A stretch of DNA of 64,000 bases from Duncaniella muris (GCF_003024805.1 NZ_PUEC01000003.1:1-64000); one strand, 5' to 3'. Positions 15,198 to 25,228 are shown, numbered from the stretch's first letter. Numbers and translations are program-made. Notes: a model not told the origin generated them from the letters alone.

Positions 15198-17587
15198 TGA
15201 TATTGATGGACGAAAATTATCTTGATGAACTCAATGAACAGCAGCGGGCCGCTGTAGAGTATTGCGACGGGCCTCAGCTTGTGATAGCCGGAGCCGGCTC
15301 AGGCAAAACCCGTGTGCTCACCTATAAGATTGTTCATCTTCTCCGCCTCGGCTATGAGCCGTGGCGGATTCTTGCTCTGACCTTTACGAACAAGGCTGCC
15401 AAAGAGATGCGCGAGCGCGTGGAGCAGCTTGTGGGCGGCGCTGTGGCTTCGAAACTGTGGATGGGCACCTTTCATTCGATCTTTGCGCGTATTCTCCGCG
15501 CCAATGCCGAACTGATAGGATTCAAAAGCAATTTCACGATCTATGACAGCTCCGATTCTTTATCATTGATAAAGATGATATTGGCTGACATGGGGCTTGA
15601 TAAATTAGCTTTTTTATCAGGCCCTCGTAAAGGACAAAAAAAATATAAGCCATCGGCAATATTGTCAGCTATATCAAGTGCTAAAAATGCTTTAATATCT
15701 CCGGAAGAGTATGTACGAAGTAAAGATTTATTAGAGATAGATGCACGAGACAATAGGCCGGAACTCTATGCGGTTTACAGAGCCTATCGCGACCGTTGCG
15801 TGGTGGCCGGAGCTATGGATTTTGACGATCTGCTCTATTATACCAATGTACTGTTGCGCGACAATCCGGATGTGCTCCGCCACTATCGGGAGTTTTTCAG
15901 CTATGTGCTTGTCGACGAGTATCAGGACACCAACTTTGCGCAACACGTGATAGTGACCCAGCTTACACGCGAAAGCGGCAGGCTCTGTGTGGTCGGCGAC
16001 GATGCCCAGAGCATCTACTCGTTCCGGGGTGCCAATATCCGCAATATCCTTGATCTGAGAAAGACGTATTCTGCACTGTCTATCTTTAAACTCGAACGCA
16101 ACTACCGCTCGACACGTAACATCATCAATGCCGCCGGTTCGCTTATCGACAAGAACAGCGAGCAGATACCCAAAACCGTTTATTCAGAGAACGAGACCGG
16201 GGCGCTGATAGAGGTGGTCAAGTGCTATAGCGATTTCGAGGAGGCCTATCAGGTGGCTTCGCGGCTGTCGCAGCTGAAAATGACGAGCGGCGACAGTGCC
16301 GATGAATTCGCCATACTATATCGTACCAATGCCCAGAGCCGTGTGCTGGAAGAGGCTTTGAGAAAACGCAATGTGCCTTACAGGATTTACGGTGGTCTGT
16401 CGTTCTACCAGCGCAAGGAGGTAAAGGACGCCATTGCCTATTTCCGTCTGGCTTTGAATCCTGATGATGACGAGGCGCTGAGACGTGTGATCAATTTCCC
16501 GGCGCGAGGCATCGGGGAGACAACTCTCGCCAAGCTGACACGTGCAGCGATTGACGGCAACGTAAGCCTCTGGACTGTGATTCAGGAGCCTGACAGGTAT
16601 CCGGCCGGTCTCAATGCCGGGACTTTGCGTAAACTCGACAGATTTGCCGGTCTGATAACTGAATTCGTGCAGGCTGACCGCAAGGGGGCCGATGCGCTTG
16701 AACTGGCCACCAGGATCATAGAACGTACTGAGATGCTGAAGATGTATCTCCACGACAGCACACCTGAAAATCTTTCGAAACAGGAAAACCTTCAGGAGTT
16801 GATTTCAGGTGTGAAGGGCTTTGTGGAGACCCGTGTGGAGGAGGGGAGTGACAGCATGTCGCTCGCCGATTTTATGGCGGAGGTCTCGCTTGCCACTGAC
16901 CAGGATTCGGATTCCGGCGACGCAAGCGAGGAGCGCGTGACTCTGATGACTGTCCATGCTGCAAAGGGGCTGGAATTCAATAATGTGTTTGTGGTCGGAG
17001 TTGAGGAAGAGCTTTTTCCGTCGGCTATGGCTCAGGATTCACCGGCCCAGATCGAAGAGGAGCGCCGTCTGATGTATGTGGCTATGACGAGAGCGAAAAA
17101 ATTCTGCATGCTGACATATGCCGGATCGCGTTTCCGCAACGGTCAGACGGTCTGCTGCCGCCCGTCGCGCTTCCTCAGAGATATAGATCAGCGCTATCTG
17201 CGTCTTGCCACCAATGACAATCTTGGAGACGATGCTCCGAAGGTGCGCCCGACGGTAAATTATACGGCATCAATGGCCGGCTCAGCCCGCAGTCTGAACT
17301 CGCTGCGCAAGGTTCAGCCTTCGTCAGGCGCGCCGCAGTCATTCAGACGGCCCGGACAGATGCAGCCGTCTGCCGGAAAGCCTGCGAGCGATGTCAGATA
17401 TGCCCTTCATTCGGTGAGCGAAGTGGCGGAGGGAACGGTCATAGAACATGCCAAGTTCGGCCGTGGTGCGATTGTCAATATCGACACCGCAGGGCCCGAT
17501 CCGAGAATCACAGTGAAGTTCGAGAATACCGACACTCGCACCCTGATGCTGAAGTTTGCGAAATTTTCAATAGTCGGAACCGAGTAA
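15197..17587 (+). CDS. UvrD/PcrA-type SF1A DNA helicase
   Basis: This is an ATP-dependent 3'-5' DNA helicase of the UvrD/PcrA class (796 residues), expected to act in nucleotide excision and mismatch repair and in removing RecA or stalled replication complexes. Motifs are Walker A AGAGSGKT (31-38), TFTNKAAKEM, VDEYQDTN, GDDAQSIYSFRGA, RNYRST, TVHAAKGLEF and VAMTRAK. The C-terminus carries a Tudor-like domain (EHAKFGRGAIVNI). Its ATG overlaps the upstream stop as TGATG; ATG 15206 is an alternative. Residues about 120-189 are encoded by an unusually AT-rich patch (15556-15762). Confidence 0.93.
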   Translation: MILMDENYLDELNEQQRAAVEYCDGPQLVIAGAGSGKTRVLTYKIVHLLRLGYEPWRILALTFTNKAAKEMRERVEQLVGGAVASKLWMGTFHSIFARILRANAELIGFKSNFTIYDSSDSLSLIKMILADMGLDKLAFLSGPRKGQKKYKPSAILSAISSAKNALISPEEYVRSKDLLEIDARDNRPELYAVYRAYRDRCVVAGAMDFDDLLYYTNVLLRDNPDVLRHYREFFSYVLVDEYQDTNFAQHVIVTQLTRESGRLCVVGDDAQSIYSFRGANIRNILDLRKTYSALSIFKLERNYRSTRNIINAAGSLIDKNSEQIPKTVYSENETGALIEVVKCYSDFEEAYQVASRLSQLKMTSGDSADEFAILYRTNAQSRVLEEALRKRNVPYRIYGGLSFYQRKEVKDAIAYFRLALNPDDDEALRRVINFPARGIGETTLAKLTRAAIDGNVSLWTVIQEPDRYPAGLNAGTLRKLDRFAGLITEFVQADRKGADALELATRIIERTEMLKMYLHDSTPENLSKQENLQELISGVKGFVETRVEEGSDSMSLADFMAEVSLATDQDSDSGDASEERVTLMTVHAAKGLEFNNVFVVGVEEELFPSAMAQDSPAQIEEERRLMYVAMTRAKKFCMLTYAGSRFRNGQTVCCRPSRFLRDIDQRYLRLATNDNLGDDAPKVRPTVNYTASMAGSARSLNSLRKVQPSSGAPQSFRRPGQMQPSAGKPASDVRYALHSVSEVAEGTVIEHAKFGRGAIVNIDTAGPDPRITVKFENTDTRTLMLKFAKFSIVGTE

Positions 17588-17611
17588 CCACCATACCAAA
17601 AACAATATGAG

Positions 17612-18742
17612 ATGAAAGCAGACGAGATCGCTACACCTTATTATATAGTATATGAAGATAAATTGCGCCGCAACCTGTCGCTGATCAACAGAGTGGAGCG
17701 TGAGGCCGGTGTGAATATCATCATGGCTTTCAAGGCCAATGCCTTGTGGCGTACATTCCCTATAATCAGGGAGTATAACAGAGATTTTACCGCCAGTTCG
17801 CTCAACGAGCTCCGGCTTGGCAATGAAGAGCTCGGAGGTGAGGCGCATGTCTACTGTCCGGTCTATACCGAGGCCACGATAAGTGAGTTTCTTTCACGTG
17901 CCACTCATCTGACCTTCAACTCTCTCGGTCAGTGGGAAAAGTATGGCGCCAGGACTCTGGCGGCCGGAGTGTCGCCCGGACTGAGAGTCAATCCGCAGTG
18001 CTCGGTCATCGAGACTGAGATCTACAATCCGGCTCTTCCCGGTTCGCGTTTCGGAGTGACCGCCGATCAGCTTGCCGGAGTATTGCCTGCCGGGATCGAG
18101 GGTCTGCATTTCCATGCTTTGTGCGAGAGTTCGAGCTATGATCTTGAAAAGGTGCTTGCCGCTTTCGAGGATCAGTTCGGAATGTATTTCAGTCAGCTGA
18201 AGTGGGTCAACTTCGGCGGTGGTCATCTGATGACGCGCGAGGGCTATGACGTGGACCATCTGATCGGGCTTCTGAAAGATTTCCGTGGGCGTTATCCGTG
18301 GCTGCAGGTAGTTATGGAGCCTGGAAGTGCTTTCACCTGGCGCACCGGCGATCTGATCACCGAAGTGCTTGATGTGGTTGAGAACCAAGGAGTGAAAACG
18401 GCTGTCATCGACGCAAGTTTCGCCTGCCACATGCCTGACTGCCTTGAGATGCCTTATAAGCCGGCCATCACCGAAAGTGTTTCGGATGCGGAGGGGCTGC
18501 CGCGCTATAGGCTTGGCGGAAATTCCTGCCTGAGCGGTGACTATGTGGGCGACTGGTGTTTCCGGGAGCCACTGAAAGCCGGTGATCGCCTCACGCTTGA
18601 GGATATGAACCACTATACTACAGTGAAGACCACTATGTTCAATGGCATACAGCATCCTGCTATGGTGCTTTGCGACTCTGATGGCAATTGCACTTATCTG
18701 CGCCGTTTCGATTATAATGATTATAAAAACCGCATGAGCTGA
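17612..18742 (+). CDS. nspC: Carboxynorspermidine decarboxylase
   Basis: NspC is a PLP-dependent alanine-racemase-fold decarboxylase that makes (nor)spermidine from carboxy(nor)spermidine in the alternative polyamine pathway common in Bacteroidetes. The 376-residue protein carries the PLP lysine Lys41 (IMAFKANA). It also has LRVNPQ, LHFHALCES, WVNFGGGHLMT, VMEPGSAF, VIDASFACHMPDCLEMPYKP and GNSCLSGDYVGDW, the substrate- and PLP-binding blocks of this family. The partner carboxyspermidine dehydrogenase is not in this window. It starts 24 bp after the helicase gene and overlaps the next start codon (TGATGG). Confidence 0.95.
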   Translation: MKADEIATPYYIVYEDKLRRNLSLINRVEREAGVNIIMAFKANALWRTFPIIREYNRDFTASSLNELRLGNEELGGEAHVYCPVYTEATISEFLSRATHLTFNSLGQWEKYGARTLAAGVSPGLRVNPQCSVIETEIYNPALPGSRFGVTADQLAGVLPAGIEGLHFHALCESSSYDLEKVLAAFEDQFGMYFSQLKWVNFGGGHLMTREGYDVDHLIGLLKDFRGRYPWLQVVMEPGSAFTWRTGDLITEVLDVVENQGVKTAVIDASFACHMPDCLEMPYKPAITESVSDAEGLPRYRLGGNSCLSGDYVGDWCFREPLKAGDRLTLEDMNHYTTVKTTMFNGIQHPAMVLCDSDGNCTYLRRFDYNDYKNRMS

Positions 18743-19746
18743 TGGATGAAAAGGTGCGTTTTTCGGTAATAGTACCGGTCTATAACCGTATTGATGAGGT
18801 CCGTGATCTGCTGGAAAGTCTCAGCCGTCAGACCTTGAAGAATTTCGAGGTCGTGATAGTGGAGGACGGGTCGACAGACAGATGCCAGGCCGAAGCTGAA
18901 AGCGTGGAAAATCTGCGTGTCAGATATTTCTATAAGGAGAATGAAGGCCGTTCGATTGCCCGCAACTATGGAATGGAGCGGGCCGCAGGCGATTATTTCA
19001 TTTTCTTTGACAGCGACTGTGTGATCCCGGAGGATTACTTCGCTGTTCTTAGCCGCGAGCTGGATGCAAAGCCCGTAGACTGTTTCGGCGGTCCGGACTC
19101 AGCTCACTCGTCGTTCACCTCTACTCAGAAGGCCATCAATTTCGCCATGACCTCGTTTCTGACCACCGGCGGAATCCGTGGCGGGAAGATGAGCCTTGAA
19201 AAGTTTGTGCCGCGCACATTCAACATGGGTTTTTCGCGCAGAGTCTATGAAAGGGTGGGGGGCTTCCGTGAAATGTTTTCAGAGGATATAGACATGTCGA
19301 CTCGAATCCGTAATGCTGGCTTTTCGATAGCCTTGATCCGTCCAGCTTATGTCTACCACAAGAGGCGTGTTGATTTCAGAAAATTCCTTCGTCAGGTCTA
19401 TGTGTTCGGCATGTCGCGCATCACCCTCAAGCTGCTCTATCCGGGGTCGCTGAAAGTGGTTCATGCTCTTCCTGCCCTGGCTGTGATCATAGGGCTGGTG
19501 CTTGTGGTGCTGTCAGCGGCAGTCTCTCCGTGGTTCCTGCTGCCGCTGGGGTTGTATCTTATTGCCATATTCGTCAGTGCGCTTGTGTCAACCCGCTCGC
19601 CGGTGATTGCGGTCAAGGCTTTGCCTGCGAGCGTCATCCAGATCTGTGGCTACGGCTGCGGTTTTCTGAAAGCATACTTCCTCAAGATAGTGCTTGGGCG
19701 CGGACGTGACGTCGAAGAAGAGATTTTAATGAGAAAAGGGAAGTAG
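18742..19746 (+). CDS. Family 2 glycosyltransferase, membrane-anchored
   Basis: This is a 334-residue GT2 enzyme. The GT-A domain starts at residue 8 (SVIVPVYNRIDEV) with EDGSTDR and the metal-binding FFDSDCV. GFREMFSEDIDMSTRIRNAGF gives the acceptor-side ED motif. C-terminal hydrophobic segments (about 230-310) suggest anchoring to the inner membrane. The acceptor sugar or lipid is unknown. Its start overlaps the nspC stop and it precedes radC by 5 bp, so it is translated within the same unit even though its function is unrelated. Confidence 0.88.
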   Translation: MDEKVRFSVIVPVYNRIDEVRDLLESLSRQTLKNFEVVIVEDGSTDRCQAEAESVENLRVRYFYKENEGRSIARNYGMERAAGDYFIFFDSDCVIPEDYFAVLSRELDAKPVDCFGGPDSAHSSFTSTQKAINFAMTSFLTTGGIRGGKMSLEKFVPRTFNMGFSRRVYERVGGFREMFSEDIDMSTRIRNAGFSIALIRPAYVYHKRRVDFRKFLRQVYVFGMSRITLKLLYPGSLKVVHALPALAVIIGLVLVVLSAAVSPWFLLPLGLYLIAIFVSALVSTRSPVIAVKALPASVIQICGYGCGFLKAYFLKIVLGRGRDVEEEILMRKGK

Positions 19747-19751
19747 AAGCT

Positions 19752-20462
19752 ATGAATGACCAGACACCTTTTGTTCCGACCCGCATTCATGATCTGAATG
19801 ACGACGACAAGCCGCGTGAGAAAGCGCTTGCAAACGGCATACGCTCGCTGAGCGATGCCGAACTTGTGGCATTGATTTTTGGTGGTGGACTGCCGGGCAT
19901 GTCGGTGGTCGACATGGCGCGTGGCATTCTGCATGACTGTGACCAGCGGGTCGACAACCTTGCCCGCATGAGTATGCAGGAGATGATGTCGAAATACAAA
20001 GGAGTCGGTCCGGCCAAAGCCGTATGCCTTGCCGCGGCTTTTGAACTCGGCCGCCGTAACCGCGAGCAGATGGCCGGTGCCGCAGAGCCGCTGATCAGGT
20101 CGAGCGAGGATGTCAAGGATATAATGCAGCCGCTTATGGCTCATCTCGACTATGAGGAATTCTGGGTGATGATGCTCTCAAGGAGTAACCGCGTGAAGTT
20201 CAAGCGTTGCATATCGCAGGGAGGCACGGCCGCCACGGTGGTGGATGTGAAGCTGCTTCTAAAACGGGCGCTCGACTGTCTTGCCGAAGGGATAATACTG
20301 GTTCATAATCATCCTTCCGGGAATCCGCTTCCGAGCGGTGAGGATGACCGTCTGACTCAGAGAATCAAGGTCGGAGCCGATTATCTCGGAATCAAAGTGC
20401 TTGATCATGTGATAATAGCGCGAAACGAATTTTATTCCTACAATGACCAGGGACGTCTCTGA
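19752..20462 (+). CDS. radC: RadC-family JAB-domain protein
   Basis: This 236-residue protein has an N-terminal helix-hairpin-helix-like region (LSDAELVALIFGGG, YKGVGPAKAVCLAAAFELGRR) and a C-terminal MPN/JAMM domain with LVHNHPSGNPLPSGEDDRLT, the metal-binding HxHPxG-x-PxxSxxD pattern. RadC proteins were linked to DNA repair, but their biochemical role is unsettled. The neighbouring dinB, whose start overlaps its last 20 bp, supports a DNA-damage context. Confidence 0.92.
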   Translation: MNDQTPFVPTRIHDLNDDDKPREKALANGIRSLSDAELVALIFGGGLPGMSVVDMARGILHDCDQRVDNLARMSMQEMMSKYKGVGPAKAVCLAAAFELGRRNREQMAGAAEPLIRSSEDVKDIMQPLMAHLDYEEFWVMMLSRSNRVKFKRCISQGGTAATVVDVKLLLKRALDCLAEGIILVHNHPSGNPLPSGEDDRLTQRIKVGADYLGIKVLDHVIIARNEFYSYNDQGRL

Positions 20463-21564
20463 ACTGGGTGAAATACGTAAGATCATCCATATTGATATGG
20501 ATGCGTTCTATGCGTCAGTCGAGCAGCGTGACAATCCTGAACTGAGAGGAGTGCCTATAGCCGTCGGCCATGCCGAGGGGCGCGGTGTGGTAGCGGCTGC
20601 GAGCTATGAGGCGAGGCGATTCGGCGTAAGATCGGCCATGCCGTCGATGAGGGCCGCGAAAATCTGTCCTGGGCTCGTTTTTGTGAAGCCGAGATTCGAT
20701 GTATATAAAAAGGTGTCGGCAGCTATGCATGAGATTTTTCATGAATATACCGATATCGTCGAGCCGATATCTCTTGACGAGGCTTTTCTTGACGTGACTG
20801 TCAATAAGGCAGGTGAACCGATGGCTGTCAATATCGCCAGAGAGATCAAGAGCAAGATCCGTGAGCGACTTGGGCTGACAGCTTCCGCCGGAGTCTCTTA
20901 CAATAAGTTTCTGGCTAAGATAGCTTCTGACTATCGGAAGCCCGACGGCCTGTGTACCATCCATCCCTCGCAGGCTCTTGATTTTATACGCAGGATTCCG
21001 GTGGAAGATTTCTGGGGTGTGGGGCCCGTCACGGCCGCAAGGATGCATGCTCTTGGTATCTGGAACGGCGAACAGCTTGCAGCCTGTTCAGCCGAACTGC
21101 TGAGTCATGAATTCGGGAAGTCCGGGAGGATTTTCTATCAGTTTGCCCGCGGGATCGACAATAGACCCGTGGAGCCGCTGTGGACGCGGAAATCGGTCGG
21201 CTGCGAGATCACTCTTCAGGAAGATCTTGTGACCGTCGGAGAGATCAAGCAGGTGATCTCTGATCTGGCAGAAGAACTTGTCTGGAGGATAGGGCGCAGT
21301 GTGTTCCGCGGCTGTACGCTGACGCTTAAATTGAAATTCAGCGATTTCAGCCAGTGTTCACGCAGTCACACTGCTCCACACGCTTATCAGAACAAAGATC
21401 TCATCGCGCAGGCGGCTGTGCGCCTGCTGGCTCTGGCTCCGGTGGTCGGACGGCAGGTTAGGCTTGTGGGCCTTTCTGTCTCGATGCCGGAACATGGAAG
21501 TTCCTCACGGACGGTCTATGATCCGCGACAGCTGGAATTTGATTTTGAAAACGGATATGACTGA
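20443..21564 (+). CDS. dinB: DNA polymerase IV (Y family)
   Basis: This 373-residue translesion polymerase has the catalytic acidic residues in IHIDMDAFYASVE (Asp18, Asp20) and SLDEAFLDV, the steric/finger block YEARRFGVRSAMPS, and a little-finger domain in the C-terminal third. The tail RQLEFDF resembles a sliding-clamp binding peptide. Translation probably couples to radC because the start lies inside its 3' end. No LexA-like operator was recognised at this internal position. Confidence 0.94.
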   Translation: MTRDVSELGEIRKIIHIDMDAFYASVEQRDNPELRGVPIAVGHAEGRGVVAAASYEARRFGVRSAMPSMRAAKICPGLVFVKPRFDVYKKVSAAMHEIFHEYTDIVEPISLDEAFLDVTVNKAGEPMAVNIAREIKSKIRERLGLTASAGVSYNKFLAKIASDYRKPDGLCTIHPSQALDFIRRIPVEDFWGVGPVTAARMHALGIWNGEQLAACSAELLSHEFGKSGRIFYQFARGIDNRPVEPLWTRKSVGCEITLQEDLVTVGEIKQVISDLAEELVWRIGRSVFRGCTLTLKLKFSDFSQCSRSHTAPHAYQNKDLIAQAAVRLLALAPVVGRQVRLVGLSVSMPEHGSSSRTVYDPRQLEFDFENGYD

Positions 21565-21580
21565 CGTTTTTGCGGCGCGG

Positions 21581-22618
21581 CTACAGTGTGACCTCGCCGC
21601 AGAGATCAGTGTTAAGGCGTGTAGCCACGGCTGAAGGTGTCAGTCCGAGGCCGAACAGATACATCAGTTTGGTTATTGCTGCTTCTGAGGTCATGTCATG
21701 GCCGGAAATCACACCTGCGTTGGCCAGCTTGTCACCTGCCACGTAGCGCCTGTGGTGCACACCTCCGTTCACGCACTGAGTGACATTGACAATCACTACT
21801 CCCCGTTGCACTGCCTGAGCTATTTCCTCGATAAACCATCCGGCTGTCGGAGCGTTGCCTGCTCCGTATGTGCGCAGTACAATGCCCTTTACTCCAGGAG
21901 CGTTCAGAAGATAGCGGAGGGTCTGCTGTGTCATGCCGGGGTAGAGCTCGATAAACATCACGTTGGAGTCCATGCGGGTGTTGAGCTGCAAAGGTGTCTT
22001 TGCTTTTGGACGCCACAGAGCCTCTTCTGAAAAGTGTATTCCAAGGCCTATTTTTGCCAGCTGCGGATAGTTGTTGCTCTTGAAGGCATTGAAGTTGTCG
22101 GCACTCATTTTGGTAGAGCGGTTTCCGCGCCAGAGATAGTTCTCGAACAGGATAGCTACTTCCTGGACCATCGGAGATCCGTCAAAAGTAGTGGCGGCTG
22201 CAATCTGCAGGGCGGTTATGAGGTTTTCTTCTCCGTCGGTGCGCACTTCTCCGATGGGGAGCTGCGAGCCGGTGATAATGACCGGCTTGTGGAGATTGCC
22301 GAGCATGAATGAAAGAGCCGAGGCCGTGTAGGCCATTGTGTCGGTGCCGTGGAGAACTACGAAACCGTCATATTCGTCATAATGCGAGGCTATGGCATTT
22401 GATATCTCCGCCCATCCTGACGGATTCATATCGCTTGAGTCTATCGGGGTGAACTGGATGTTGTCGATATGATAGTCGAGCATCTTGATTTTGGGCACAT
22501 TGTCTATGAGGTGCGAGAAGTCAAAAGGCTGCAGGGCATGGGTTTCTGGATTTTCGATCATTCCGATCGTTCCGCCTGTGTATATGATCAGGAGTCGTGG
22601 TTTTCTTCTGGCTGTCAT
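21581..22618 (-). CDS. ansA: Type I (cytosolic) L-asparaginase
   Basis: The 345-residue enzyme hydrolyses L-asparagine to aspartate and ammonia. The nucleophile Thr lies in IIYTGGTIGMI (Thr14), the second catalytic block is VLHGTDTMAYTASAL, and AGVISGHDMTSEAAITKL is the family's C-terminal signature. No signal peptide is present, which fits the cytosolic type I class. It lies downstream of metG on the same strand, but a terminator-like hairpin separates them. It converges with dinB (17 bp between stop codons). Confidence 0.92.
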   Translation of the reverse strand: MTARRKPRLLIIYTGGTIGMIENPETHALQPFDFSHLIDNVPKIKMLDYHIDNIQFTPIDSSDMNPSGWAEISNAIASHYDEYDGFVVLHGTDTMAYTASALSFMLGNLHKPVIITGSQLPIGEVRTDGEENLITALQIAAATTFDGSPMVQEVAILFENYLWRGNRSTKMSADNFNAFKSNNYPQLAKIGLGIHFSEEALWRPKAKTPLQLNTRMDSNVMFIELYPGMTQQTLRYLLNAPGVKGIVLRTYGAGNAPTAGWFIEEIAQAVQRGVVIVNVTQCVNGGVHHRRYVAGDKLANAGVISGHDMTSEAAITKLMYLFGLGLTPSAVATRLNTDLCGEVTL

Positions 22619-22679
22619 TTAACTGTTGTTTTTTAAACGACCTGTTGATAAAGAATGCTTTTTTGGGGGGAGAATTGAA

Positions 22680-22718
22680 AAATCCGGGAGGGGAGGGAAG
22701 CCCAACCCTCTCGGATTT
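22680..22718 (-). terminator. metG terminator
   Basis: AAATCCG and GAGGG (22680-22686 and 22688-22692) pair with CCCTC and CGGATTT (22706-22710 and 22712-22718), with one G-T opposition. On the minus strand the stem ends in a run of five T. It sits 36 bp past the metG stop codon. Confidence 0.7.
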
Positions 22719-22753
22719 CAGATTGCTGTGTGGGGACGGTCGGCGCATGAGCC

Positions 22754-24799
22754 TTAGCCGATCTTGGCGCCGGGAGCTACTGCAGCCGAGGGGCTGAGAA
22801 GCACTATGGAACCGTCGGAGTTCTCGGCAGAAAGAATCATGCCTTCAGACACAATGCCTTTGAGTTTGCGGGGAGGGAGGTTGGCTATGAAGCAGACCTG
22901 TTTGCCTACCAGTTCTTCGGGCTTGTAGTATTTGGCTATGCCTGAAACAATGGTGCGTTTTTCCAATCCGTCGTCAATGAGGAAGCGCAGGAGTTTGTCG
23001 GCCTTGGGGACTTTCACGCATTCAAGTACGGTGCCCACTCGGAGATCACAGGCAGCGAAGGTGTCGAATTCCACATCCTTGGCCTGAGGCTCTGCTTTCC
23101 AGGCGGTTGCCTCGTTGGCTTTCTTTGTATCGGCGAGGCGTTTGAGTTGGGCTTCGATCTGGCTGTCTTCGATTTTGTCGAAAAGCAGTTCGGGAGTGGC
23201 GAGTGTGGTGCCGGCGGAAATGATGTCAAGCTTTCCGAGCATGTCCCATGTGAGTTTTCCGCTGAGGCCGAGCATCTTGGCGAGCTTTTCAGACATGAAA
23301 GGAGTGAAGGGCTCGAATGCCACAGCGATGTTGGCGCAGAGCTGGAGAGCTATGTTGAGAATTGTCTTCACGCGCTCCATGTCGGTCTTGGCGAGTTTCC
23401 AGGGTTCGGTTTCTTGCAGATAGCGGTTGCCGAGGCGGGCTATTTCCATGGCCTGCTTGAGGGCTTCGCGGAAATGGAATGTCTCAAGAGCGGCGGTCAG
23501 GGCCTCTGTGGCGCTGCCGAGCTCTGTAGCAAGGAGTGTGTCGGTTTCTGTCAGCATTCCTGCGGCCGGAACTTCACCGTTGAAATATTTGTGGGTCAGA
23601 ACCATTGCGCGGTTCACGAAGTTGCCGAGGATGGCCACGAGTTCGTTGTTGTTGCGGGCCTGGAAGTCTGCCCATGTGAAGTCGTTGTCCTTTGTCTCAG
23701 GTGCGTTGGCGGTGAGAACATAGCGAAGCACATCCTGCTTGCCGGGGAAGTCATTGAGATATTCGTGAAGCCACACGGCCCAGTTGCGTGACGTGGAGAT
23801 CTTGTCGCCTTCGAGGTTAAGGAATTCGTTGGCCGGGACGTTGTCGGGCAGCTGGAAGTTATCGCCGTAGGCCATCAGCATCGAGGGGAAGACGATGCAG
23901 TGGAAGACGATGTTGTCTTTGCCGATGAAGTTGATGATGCGGCTTTCCGGATCTTTCCAGTATTTTTCCCATGAGTCAGGGAGGAGTTCCTTGGTATTGG
24001 AGATATAGCCGATCGGAGCGTCGAACCATACGTAGAGCACTTTACCTTCAGCTCCTTCAACCGGAACGGGCACACCCCAGTTGAGGTCGCGGCTCACGGC
24101 ACGGGGCTGGAGTCCGGCATCAAGCCATGATTTGCACTGTCCGTAGACGTTTGTTTTCCATTCTTTGTGGCCTTCAAGTATCCATTCGCGCAGTTTGGGT
24201 TCCCACTTGTCAAGGGGGAGATACCAGTGGGTGGTCTCGCGCATTTTCACCGGTTCGCCTGTGAGGGCCGAACGGGGATTGATGAGATCAGTGACGTTGA
24301 GCGATGAGCCGCAGGCTTCGCACTGGTCACCGTAGGCGTTTTCATTGTGACAGCGCGGGCAGGTGCCGACCACATAGCGGTCGGCGAGAAATTCTCCGGT
24401 TTTTTCATCATATGGCTGCTGTGCGGTCTGCACGGAGAATTCGCCTTTATCATAAAGGTGGCGGAAAAATTCGGAAGCAGTCTTGTGATGGAGCTCGGAA
24501 GTGGTTCTTGAATAGATATTGAAGCTTACTCCGAGTTCTTCAAGCGAATCTTTTATGATGTTGTGGTAGCGGTCTACGACCTGTTGCGGGGTGATGCCTT
24601 CTTTTCTGGCACGGAGTGTGATGGGCACACCGTGTTCATCGCTGCCGCCGACCATGACTACGTCCTGGCCGCGCATACGCAGATAGCGGGCATAAATATC
24701 GGCCGGAACATATACGCCGGCAAGATGTCCGATATGCACAGGCCCGTTGGCATAGGGCAGGGCTGTGGTGATGAGGGTTCGCTTGAATTTTCTTTCCAT
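22754..24799 (-). CDS. metG: Methionyl-tRNA synthetase
   Basis: MetG charges initiator and elongator tRNA-Met. The 681-residue class I enzyme has the exact HIGH motif (22-25), a zinc-binding pair of knuckles ([18 protein letters not shown]) and KISTS in place of KMSKS ([12 protein letters not shown]). A helical anticodon domain follows, then a C-terminal Trbp111/EMAP-like tRNA-binding domain (about 580-681; [21 protein letters not shown]), which also dimerises the enzyme. A TAATTTTG box lies on the minus strand at 24873-24866, about 65 bp before the ATG. Confidence 0.96.
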   Translation of the reverse strand: MERKFKRTLITTALPYANGPVHIGHLAGVYVPADIYARYLRMRGQDVVMVGGSDEHGVPITLRARKEGITPQQVVDRYHNIIKDSLEELGVSFNIYSRTTSELHHKTASEFFRHLYDKGEFSVQTAQQPYDEKTGEFLADRYVVGTCPRCHNENAYGDQCEACGSSLNVTDLINPRSALTGEPVKMRETTHWYLPLDKWEPKLREWILEGHKEWKTNVYGQCKSWLDAGLQPRAVSRDLNWGVPVPVEGAEGKVLYVWFDAPIGYISNTKELLPDSWEKYWKDPESRIINFIGKDNIVFHCIVFPSMLMAYGDNFQLPDNVPANEFLNLEGDKISTSRNWAVWLHEYLNDFPGKQDVLRYVLTANAPETKDNDFTWADFQARNNNELVAILGNFVNRAMVLTHKYFNGEVPAAGMLTETDTLLATELGSATEALTAALETFHFREALKQAMEIARLGNRYLQETEPWKLAKTDMERVKTILNIALQLCANIAVAFEPFTPFMSEKLAKMLGLSGKLTWDMLGKLDIISAGTTLATPELLFDKIEDSQIEAQLKRLADTKKANEATAWKAEPQAKDVEFDTFAACDLRVGTVLECVKVPKADKLLRFLIDDGLEKRTIVSGIAKYYKPEELVGKQVCFIANLPPRKLKGIVSEGMILSAENSDGSIVLLSPSAAVAPGAKIG

Positions 24800-24865
24800 T
24801 GATTTATGGTGGCTTGGCTTTTTAACGTATTGGGCCGTGGAAACGGCCGTGTTTTTATTTAAGGT

Positions 24866-24873
24866 GCAAAATT
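24866..24873 (-). promoter_or_regulatory. metG -7 promoter box
   Basis: Minus-strand TAATTTTG followed by C is a perfect TAnnTTTG box positioned 66 bp upstream of the metG start codon. Confidence 0.55.
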
Positions 24874-24964
24874 AATGGTTATGTAGGAAAAACACAATAA
24901 AGAAGCGAAAAAATAAAATAAGGGTTGTGGTTGCATTTAGGGTGCGATTGTGGGTGTCGGCTTG

Positions 24965-25003
24965 CCGCATGGCATCCGGCCGTGAGGATGCTGCGGATTT
25001 TTT
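24965..25003 (+). terminator. Orphan intrinsic terminator upstream of rpsL promoter
   Basis: CCGCA (24965-24969) pairs with TGCGG (24992-24996) and GCATCC (24972-24977) with GGATGC (24986-24991). There is a 2-nt bulge and an 8-nt loop, followed by A and six T (24998-25003). This is a classical plus-strand terminator. There is no plus-strand gene upstream of it, since metG reads away, so it may end a small RNA or insulate the ribosomal promoter. Confidence 0.6.
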
Positions 25004-25062
25004 GCACGGTTCAGATGAAAAATTAGCGCAAATCCGGTGATGCGAAAATTATTTTGGAAATG

Positions 25063-25094
25063 TTTGGTAGTTAGGAAAATAAGTTGTAATTTTG
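25063..25094 (+). promoter_or_regulatory. Main promoter of the ribosomal cluster
   Basis: TTTG at 25063-25066 and TAATTTTG at 25087-25094 are separated by 20 bp, the Bacteroides -33/-7 consensus arrangement. RNA would begin near 25100 and carry a leader of about 128 nt before rpsL, long enough for a ribosomal-protein autoregulatory site. Confidence 0.8.
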
Positions 25095-25228
25095 CATCGC
25101 TTTTAAGAACGGCTTGTCGTCACGGCTGCGTTAACTACTTGGTAATTAGCGGGGTTGATGGTGGGAAGCGCGTAATAAACAGTCAAATATACTACTATTC
25201 ATTATTAAATAAATCAAAAGAAAGCAAG

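Noticed and set aside
17894-18655. A 253-codon minus-strand frame inside nspC
   Set aside because: It is antisense to a well-supported enzyme with every family motif present; no promoter or domain was seen.
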